Positions 56,645 to 64,000 of a DNA stretch of 64,000 nucleotides are shown piece by piece (the stretch's first letter is position 1; each line of letters opens with the position of its first letter). A program made the translations under genes and the position numbers. The stretch is from Haliotis asinina (lineage: Eukaryota; Mollusca; Gastropoda; Lepetellida; Haliotidae): NCBI RefSeq assembly GCF_037392515.1, contig NC_090281.1:51190753-51254752 (forward strand), written 5' to 3'. The notes under the pieces are model-generated. The model saw nothing but the letters and a program-made list of their open reading frames with translations. It did not search any database and was not told the origin of the DNA.

Positions 56645-56722
56645 CGGGTGAGTGAGTGAGTTATGCCCGTACGAGAAATCGAGCCAGGGTTCTCGGCGTG
56701 ACGAACGAACGCTTTTAGCAGC
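56645..56722 (-). repeat. SINE-B, internally deleted
   Basis: gggtgagtgagtgagttatg joins directly to cccgtacgagaaatcgagcc and gacgaacgaacgctttta, so tail and head are fused with the body lost. Confidence 0.75.
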
Positions 56723-57820
56723 ATATTACATTATTTGTAAATTGTTTATGACACTTCAGGATTTATTTTGATAACCACGTTATCACACATTGATCAATTC
56801 ATATTTTATTGTGAAGCATATGTACATACACGCAGTGAACTTCCTTACGATATCAATTAGGCTACATTAGAGATTCCGACAGACTGTACAACGCAAATGT
56901 GTTGATTTTACTGAATATGAACTTTTCTCTGTCAACATATGGATGAAATTTAAATTCAGTTATCTATTGTTATGTTCTGTGATAAACGGTCTTTTACACA
57001 AAGGGAAGTGTTTATCCGTCATTATAAGTAAGATGGTTTCATATCCAAAACAGTTAATTGATTATATACTGTGTCCTTTCGTGCATCGTGTGTACTCACA
57101 CGGAGTGATCCGTACAGTCGATCGGGCAAAGAGAATTATGTTAATATGGAAAGAAAGATAGCAAATATCAGTTAATGGCAATGCATAGTTCATAACCCAA
57201 GATGTTCTCCGCATAAATCGATAGGTAGGCTGTATCTTCAAAGATGCACTCAGCACGCGAAACTGGGAATTTGACACTTCGTAAATATTTCAAATGCCGA
57301 AATAGCCATGGCAAGGCTTTTAAAGAGTATAAATTGATATTTTAACAGCATGTATCGTGTTTTAGCTGTTTAAGCAGAGAAAATGAAATTTAATGCTCTA
57401 CAAATGTTTCCTATAACTTTAAATTCGCTTCCTCATTATCTGAACGATAAGTAAAATCAACCAAACTCTGCGTTCTTAGGACTTGGGGGGTATTTAATCA
57501 CCTGTCGACAGGGAACGGGAAATCGTCAAAGAATGTGTCATTATTTCCACAAAAACAAACTTCCCCGAAACTCTCTTGCCACTTGAGGTGGTATGTTTAT
57601 TCACATGGCACTCTCTCGATACATAAGCTAAGGTATACACGTCGGAAATTGCGCTACATAACTCGCTAAGTTTCCCTTACCCGGCGCTGAAATCGACAAG
57701 TTCGGGCCACGTGGCAGCTTGAAATTGACAAGGTTATCAAATCAAGTCTGAAGCAGTTTGAGACGTGGAAGAAACCCAGCACTGATAATTAACATTCTGC
57801 CATTTGTGATACATGTCTGC

Positions 57821-57884
57821 CACGTCACCTGTTCCTGTCGATCTGACGTCATCGAAACGTGCTTTCACAATTCTTGTGACGTCA
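57821..57884. promoter_or_regulatory. CRE cluster
   Basis: CACGTCA at 57821-57827 and perfect TGACGTCA palindromes at 57844-57851 and 57877-57884, within 64 bp. A ccacgtgg E-box-like palindrome lies about 115 bp upstream. The arrangement resembles a cAMP-responsive regulatory element; function is inferred only. Confidence 0.45.
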
Positions 57885-58390
57885 TAATATAGCCTCGTTA
57901 GGAATATTAAACCGCAAATGGCTCTCATCAAATCTTTTTTTGCGCGCTGTACACCGAGAGTACAGCTCTACGTTCCCATTGACCTTATAATGAGACAAGT
58001 GTTCGTGTTTTTAGTAACAGCTGGGGGAAAATTACGATACTTTAGGCAATGACAGCTGCTGAAATCGGTTAAGGGCTGAGGACAAAGTTTAAAAAAGGGT
58101 ATTATGAGTTCGCAACTGTCAAGGGCTGGACTTCCAGCATTGTTGCCTTTACAATGACTGAAAATATTACATAAGTAACTACGAAAGCAAGCTGAAAATA
58201 TGAACTTCAAGGGAAATAAACTTTCATGTTTAATATTACATCTGGTTACACACGCACATGCGTTTGTGGAATACACAATAACTTTAAGCTTTGTTTTTAG
58301 AAAGAACAGCATGGAAAAAGCAGAATGTACATTTACGGTTTACTTTTTTCCATGCAACTATGTGAGAATGACGACTAAAGCACAGCCTTG

Positions 58391-58550
58391 AGCGAGTCTG
58401 TGTTTTGTTTAAAGCCTAACTCGACAACATTCCAGCTGTGTGACGGGCTGTAAATAATCGAATCTGGACCAGACAATGACTGACCTCATGGGCATCGATT
58501 TACGCAGTTGGATGTATCACAAGGCTGATCACCCGTTATATAGTCGCATC
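58391..58550 (-). repeat. SINE-A, diverged 3' part
   Basis: ctaactcgacaacattccag, gggctgtaaataatcgaatc, tggaccagacaatgactgac and gatcacccgttatatagtcg match SINE-A in complement. The head is lost. Confidence 0.75.
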
Positions 58551-58703
58551 TGTCTTGAACAAATACAAACATTGTTTCGAAACACTTCTAACCTGGGGAA
58601 TTACCATGAGTCATCGCAAATGTCTTCACGATGTCTTTACTTTAAACTGTACTAAAACATTGTGCACACAAATGTTTGATACCTTCATGTCTACCAAAGA
58701 AAC

Positions 58704-58862
58704 AATAGGGTCGTGGAGTGATTATTAAAGCGTTTGCTCGTCACGTAGAAGACACGAGTTCGACTCCCTACAAGGGTACAATGTGTGAAGCATATTTCTC
58801 GGGTCCCCCGCCGTTATATTGCTTGGAATATTGCTGCAGCTGAATAGGTGTAAAGCTAAATA
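58704..58862 (+). repeat. SINE-B copy
   Basis: gagtgattattaaagcgttt, gctcgtcacgtagaagacac, B box gagttcgactccc, then gtgtgaagcatatttctcgg and gcttggaatattgctgcagc with a decayed tail. Confidence 0.85.
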
Positions 58863-59209
58863 CAAACACCAAAGAAACAATGGAATATTACATGTTCACA
58901 TTGACTGTATGCTGTACCTCTTCGACTTATTGTTATTTAATTTACGATTAAAACATTGGGAGATATATCGAAGTCAATGTTGAAAACCGTGGAAATCAGG
59001 AATGACACGTGTATGAGGCTACTGCGTTGCGCACGTGCATCCCATGCCATGTGTTTAGGGGTGGTGATAAAGGGAAATAGTGGTGCGGTGGTGTCTGTCT
59101 TTGAAAGGCTTGTTAACGTGTCTATTTCCTATCCAAACTGAAATTCAGGTTCCCCCACTTTTTTTCGAAGAGTATAGTTCTTCTGGAAATGGTTGGTATG
59201 TGGTAAGTC

Positions 59210-59409
59210 TGGATTAACCGTAAAATGCGACTAACGAGATCGGGTGATCAGACTCGCAGATATGGTTTACACATGTCATCGTATCCTAGTTGCGTAGATT
59301 GATGCTCATGCTGTTGAGCACTGGATTGTCTGGTCCAGACTCTATTATTTACAGACTGCAGCCACATAGTTGTATTGCATATTGCTAAACTCACTCACCC
59401 ACTCACTCG
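59210..59409 (+). repeat. SINE-A, 5'-decayed
   Basis: gcgactaacgagatcgggtg, atgctcatgctgttgagcac, ggattgtctggtccagactc, then gcatattgctaaactcactc and acccactcactc. Confidence 0.85.
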
Positions 59410-59424
59410 CTGCATTACCGGGGA

Positions 59425-59470
59425 CGGCGGGGTAGCCTAGTGGCAGAACTCACTCACTCACACACTCAAT
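59425..59470 (+). repeat. SINE-B head-tail fusion remnant
   Basis: gacggcggggtagcctagtg joins directly to gcagaactcactcactcaca: the head and the ACTC tail with everything between deleted. It lies immediately after a SINE-A tail, and ctgcatta words occur on both sides (near 59411 and 59472), hinting at target duplication. Confidence 0.65.
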
Positions 59471-60440
59471 CACTGCATTAACCAGTGATTTCTTATGAAT
59501 ATAGGAATGGATTTGTGGCTTGTATTTACAGACCATGGATTATAATCAAGGCCAATCATTCATTTGAATCCTTGATTAGCATATCCTGTGATTCTGTGAC
59601 TGTACAGATTTAGATAAAAAATACTTGAAGTTCATTCGTATTACATGTAAAATTTTACGTGCAAACATTGAACGTGATAATGATCACAGATCAATACATA
59701 TACAGTTCCTGACCTTTTCCCCAGTCACCCATCCCGCGTCCTTGACACTGAAATTTACATTGACAAGCTGAAATTATCACCCTCTTGCAAGATCTTCTTT
59801 AATCGTCATATTAACATTTAGAGAGTAATGGGATATGTCCGTTACCTAAGTGGTTCGACATTTATAAGCCCATAAACCAGTTTATAATCTTAACAAAAAC
59901 AACGCACGAATAGTGATAATTATTATATATACACCATCATATAGCGAAGGTGTTTGAAAGTTACGCAATGGATTTGCACATTGGACGAGTCGATAGTAGG
60001 AAAATGTGAACGCACACTCATTAAGTGGTGTTTACATCCTACACTCATTATTTGCGAAGGATCATTTACATGTAGAATGTATTTGAAATGTACAAGAAAT
60101 ATACATGTACATCTTTTCTTATCTCACTCTTTCTCGCATGTGACATTGATTGCTATAGAAACCGACATGTTATGTAAACAGTGCCACAATGCCCCACGTG
60201 CGGGGATCTCAGTGCACGGTGTCGTGTAATTGGAATGGTAATAGATTCCTTTGACAAGTCTACATATTAAAAATAATAACCTAATGTGAAGTCATAATAC
60301 ATTGCATTAATATCTGTATTGATGACGTCATATGGAAGTGTTCTGGTGCACCAGTGTCCTGTTACGATGTATTGATAGCTGTTCTTGTACTGATCTTATC
60401 AATCATACTGCAACTGCGACTGCTGCAGTTAAAAGCTATT
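59471..60440. other. Intergenic, one perfect CRE
   Basis: TGACGTCA at 60323-60330. No gene or other repeat is recognised. Confidence 0.5.
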
Positions 60441-60607
60441 GTGAGTGAGTGAGTTTAGTTTTGTGCCGCTTTTTAGCTATATTCCAGTAATATCACGGCG
60501 GGGAACACCAGAAAATGGGCTTCACACATTGTAGCCATGTGGGGAATCGGACCCGGGTCTTCGGCGTGACGAGCGAACGCTTTAACCATTAGGCTACCCC
60601 ACCGCCC
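60441..60607 (-). repeat. SINE-B, near full-length
   Basis: Tail gtgagtgagtgagtttagtt, cagaaaatgggcttcacaca, B box ggggaatcggacccgg, head cgctttaaccattaggctac, all in complement. It directly precedes the compound minisatellite. Confidence 0.92.
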
Positions 60608-60785
60608 CTAAGAACTATAGACCAGTTGCTGCTGCTGCCGTTAAGAACTATTGGCCAGTTGCTGCTGCTGTCGTTAAGTACTATAAGCCAGTTGTTGCTG
60701 CTGCTGTCGTTAAGAACTATAGACCAGTTGCTGCTACCGTTATAAACTATATGCCAGTTGCTGCTGATGCCGTTACGAACTACTG
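60608..60785. repeat. Minisatellite, 33-bp unit (multiples of 3)
   Basis: The unit resembles taagaactatagaccagttg followed by ctgctgctgccgt. Spacings of the ttaag/ttata/ttacg word are 33, 36, 30 and 33, all multiples of 3 because the change is in the number of CTG-type triplets. Confidence 0.88.
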
Positions 60786-60924
60786 TCCACCCGCTACTGC
60801 TAGCGCTGCTTCAGCACGGTAACTTTGAGTTCTTGACTCGCACATTACGGCATTCCTACTGCTACTACAATTCAGCTGCGTCTGTGACGTCCTGTATAGC
60901 TGGTGTTGTTGATTCTTGTACTAT

Positions 60925-61680
60925 TGTAGTGCTACTGCGTCCACTATTGTAACTGTGACTGCTAGTACAAGTGTAGTGCCACTGCTTCCACTATTGTAAC
61001 TGTAACTGATAGTGCTAGTGTAGTGCTATTGCTTCCACTATTGTAACTGTAACTGCTAGTACAAGTGTAGTGCTACTGCTTCCACTATTGTAACTGTAAC
61101 TGTTAGTACAAGTGTAGTGCTACTGCTTCCACTATTGTAACTGTAACTGATAGTGTAGTGCTACTGCTTCCACTATTGTAGCTGTAACTGCTAGTGTAGT
61201 GGTACTGCTTCCACTATTGTAACTGTAACTGCTAGTACAAGTGCAGTGCTACTGCTTCCACTATTGTAACTGTAACTGTTAGTACAAGTGTAGTGCTACT
61301 GCTTCCACTATTGTAACTGTAACTGATAGTGTAGTGCTACTGCTTCCACTATTGTAGCTGTAACTGCTAGTACAAGTGCAGTGCTACTGCTTCCACTATT
61401 GTAACTGTAACTGCTAGTACAAGTGTAGTGCTACTGCTTCCACTATTGCAACTGTAACTGCTAGTGTAGTGCCACTGCTTCCGCTATTGTAACTGTAACT
61501 GCTAGTGTAGTGCTACTGCTTCCACTATTGTAACTTAACTGCTAGTACTAGTGTAGTGCTACTGCTTCCACTATTGTAATTGTAACTGCTAGTACAAGTG
61601 TAGTGCTACTCCCTCCACTGTTGTAACTGTAACTGCTAGTACTACTGCTAGTGCTACTGCTTCCACTATTGTAACTGCAA
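60925..61680. repeat. Minisatellite, 47-bp unit with 41-bp variant
   Basis: About 16 copies of taactgtaactgctagtaca + agtgtagtgctactgcttcc + actattg. Spacing is 47 bp in most copies and 41 bp where the acaagt segment is missing (for example 61128 to 61169). The two length types are interspersed in a non-random-looking order. Confidence 0.95.
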
Positions 61681-61741
61681 GTGCTAGTGCTAGTGCTAGT
61701 GCTAGTGCTAGTGCTAGTGCTAGTGCTAGTGCTAGTGTAGT
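61681..61741. repeat. (GTGCTA) hexamer run
   Basis: Ten near-perfect gtgcta units. The hexamer is a word already present in the 47-bp unit, so it probably arose by local expansion. Confidence 0.95.
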
Positions 61742-61794
61742 GTTACTGCTCCCCTAGTAAAACTATATCTGTTGCTTCTAGTGTAGAATGGTTG

Positions 61795-62262
61795 ACATAG
61801 GTGATGTGCTGGCGATGATGAAGGGAGGATGGAGGACACATATGATGCACTGGTGATGTAGGAGGGAGGAGGGATGACATAGGTGATGTTGGTGATGAAG
61901 GAGGAATGGTGGAGGACACAGGTGATGTGTTGGTGATGTAGGGGAAGGGGGAATATATAGGTGATGTGCTGGGAATGTAAGAGGTAGGACTTTGGTGATG
62001 TGGTGGTGATGTTGGAAGGAGAGTGAATGACATAAATGATGACTTGGTGATGTAGGTGGGTAGGATGGAGGATATAAGTGATGTTTTGGTGATGTAGGAT
62101 GGAGGATGGAGGACATAAGTGATGTTTTGATGACGGAGCAGGGACGGTGGGGGACATAAGTGATGCTTTGGTGTTGTAGGAGGGAGGGTGGAGGACAAAA
62201 GTGATGTGTTGGTGATGTAGGAAGGGGGTGTGGGGGATGTTCTTGTGTTGATACGTCCAACC
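61795..62262. repeat. Minisatellite, about 40-bp unit (ggtgatgtgttggtgatgta)
   Basis: About eleven copies of ggtgatgtgttggtgatgta + ggagggaggatggaggacat. The strands are strongly G/A- versus T/C-biased. Three long overlapping - strand frames (141-173 codons, His/Pro/Ser/Thr-rich) cross it because the unit rarely makes stops; they are not genes. Confidence 0.93.
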
Positions 62263-64000
62263 ATCGACTGGTTTTCATGAATACTGTAATAAGTGTAATT
62301 AAAATATCTGTTATATTTTCCCTTGCCTCTACACTACTGGTTATATAGTTAAATATAAAATGTGCAGTTGAATATACTGCTGGTGCAATAGTTTGACCTG
62401 AAGGGTTTATTTACGTCGAATTTAATCTGCTATTCATATTATGCCTATTATATTATATTAGTGATTCTATGCACCGCCATAGATCGTATATTGCAATATT
62501 AAAACCTAAAATAAACATTTTATACTTAAAAGCCTTATGTTAGAAAATAATAACCTGTTAGTGAGAAAATATGTATTATCATAACGAGTGATTGGCAACA
62601 TCTATCGCTCCACAGCCATATGCAAACATAAATATGATATGTCCCGCTTTGCTATTCTCCCTTGAAACATGGGCCCTGCAACCACGTCGTCACATGGGCG
62701 GAGTTAACCGCATCACGTGACCGGTCGCCTTTGAAGAATCCACGCAAGCTTTTAATCGATTGCACGGAAGGTATCCGACGTGTTAAAGACAATATAGCCT
62801 TCATTGGAAGCTTCACTCGATATAGTGTCGTCAATTCAGCGACCGAGCCTATTGAACAGTGATAAACTGTACATTTACGTATTGTCGGTTTGAACGTGAT
62901 GAAATTGACGCGCCGACGCAAATCGAAACAAATATCACCCGTGTACAAACGAGCCAGGTAGAACGCTATCTGTAACCAGGTAACACTGTTTGCATATATC
63001 AACTTACCTGGCAGAGTTTGGACAGCATTGTGGGGAGTATTACACTGTCGCTGATGAGTATGGGACGTCAATAGCATTTTGGAATTTTGGTACAGTGCCT
63101 CGAAGTCGTCCTGCTCTTGTATAGACTTAATTCAAATGCTCGTTGAATACTTCAAACAAATATTTTGTATTCAATTTTTATTAGTATTCACTTGTTTTCT
63201 TCACGTAGCAACATAGTGTTGTGATTAATTTTGGAAGCAATACTTTGTAGAATTTTGTCTCCTAAAAAGACATGAAATATTTAAGCATTTATTTAACATT
63301 TACCGATTTTAAGGAGAGCTGGACTGTGAATAATGGGTGTCATATAATAGCTAGGAATTCATATACTTGCAAAAGTGATAAATCTGATTTTTTATATTTT
63401 TTACAAGAAGTTAGTCATACTAACTCTTACGTCACCACAAAAGGTGTTACAGATTCATTTCCCAACAACAGACATAGGAAGGAGAAGACATTAAGAGGGG
63501 ACGCTGGGTAGAACTCAGGCAACAATGACCTCATCAGTTATACACATATACTTAACGTTGATGTATCCCTCAAATCAGCACCAAATCATCCGATAAAATA
63601 AACACTTTTCACAGTTAAAATCCTCGGTGGTGAAGGGTGTTATCAGCCATTGTTCTCAGCCAACTGTTTACTTTACATACATTTATATCGTCAACTCATC
63701 TCTCCCGGGATCAGTTATTTACTTACATATTAACCTATATATGCCATATATCCCGTTTAACCTCTATATGCCCCACTTGGCCCCCAAAGTGTATATATTA
63801 CTGTAAATGTGTCAAATAATATTTACTTAGACTATTTTCAAAATGCCTATACATGTAATTTTTTTGGCAGACAATTAGTAGAAAGTCAAGATAGCTAAAA
63901 CAACATCACCAGAATAGAATCAGTACAAACAGAAATAAAGCGAAAATAGAAAGGGGAAATGTGCATTCAGCCCTGTCATTTACAGCTATAAACTATATAT
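62263..64000. other. Intergenic; CpG-bearing block at 62.65-63.08 kb
   Basis: Positions 62280-62640 and 63100-64000 are AT-rich without genes. Positions 62650-63080 are CpG-bearing, with a tcacgtgacc E-box/CLEAR-like word at 62713-62722 and a 141-codon - strand frame (62652-63077) without a recognised domain. This could be a promoter-proximal region of a gene beyond the window, but nothing decides it. Confidence 0.4.

Larger units (their letters stand above)
56111..58390. other. Intergenic, AT-rich, with CRE cluster
   Basis: Apart from the SINE-B at 56645-56722 and the CRE cluster at 57821-57884, no gene or repeat is recognised. Frames up to 114 codons (57968-58312, -) lack motifs. Confidence 0.45.

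Noticed and set aside
61732..62278. Three overlapping minus-strand frames of 141-173 codons, Pro/His/Ser/Thr-rich
   Set aside because: They are read through a 40-bp minisatellite whose complement rarely makes stops; all three frames are open at once and none has a domain.
62652..63077. 141-codon minus-strand frame in a CpG-bearing block
   Set aside because: No family resemblance and no splice signals that extend it; kept only as a possible regulatory region.

Overview
This is animal nuclear DNA, most likely from a marine gastropod close to abalone (Haliotis). The evidence is one intron-bearing V-ATPase gene, GT-AG introns of 0.2-2.6 kb, long gene-free stretches rich in microsatellites, and many copies of two tRNA-derived SINE families ending in an aaactcactcac-type tail, which I associate with Haliotis. 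The genus is an inference.

The only complete gene I can support is ATP6V0B, the c'' (21 kDa proteolipid) subunit of the V-ATPase Vo ring. It lies on the + strand at 18464-26536, in 7 coding exons that give 221 residues with all splice phases consistent. Its introns contain SINEs and a foldback element.

The left third (about 1-17 kb) is a graveyard of mobile elements. It holds foldback (MITE-like) hairpins, a PIF/Harbinger-type transposase fragment (5.5-5.8 kb), a nearly whole but dead Tc1 element with both terminal repeats (6213-7630), and two separate C-terminal fragments of Polinton/Maverick-type DNA polymerase B (8.45-8.83 and 11.2-12.1 kb). It also holds a decayed Ty3/gypsy-like gag-protease block (12.25-13.9 kb) and a second dead Tc1 transposase (about 14.3-15.3 kb, - strand) that is interrupted by a 147-bp foldback element.

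From about 29 kb to the end there is no convincing protein gene. This stretch carries SINE copies, simple repeats and minisatellites, the largest being a compound cluster at 60.6-62.26 kb. It also has a CpG-rich block with NRF1-, E2F- and G4-like sequences near 36.6-37.0 kb, and an unusual number of perfect cAMP-response-element palindromes (TGACGTCA) between 47.6 and 60.3 kb. A weak candidate two-exon micropeptide gene sits at 30.07-31.16 kb. The region could be a regulatory gene desert, but that is inference.

The mobile elements do not form a working system with the gene. Every transposase, polymerase and gag fragment has stops, frameshifts or truncations.
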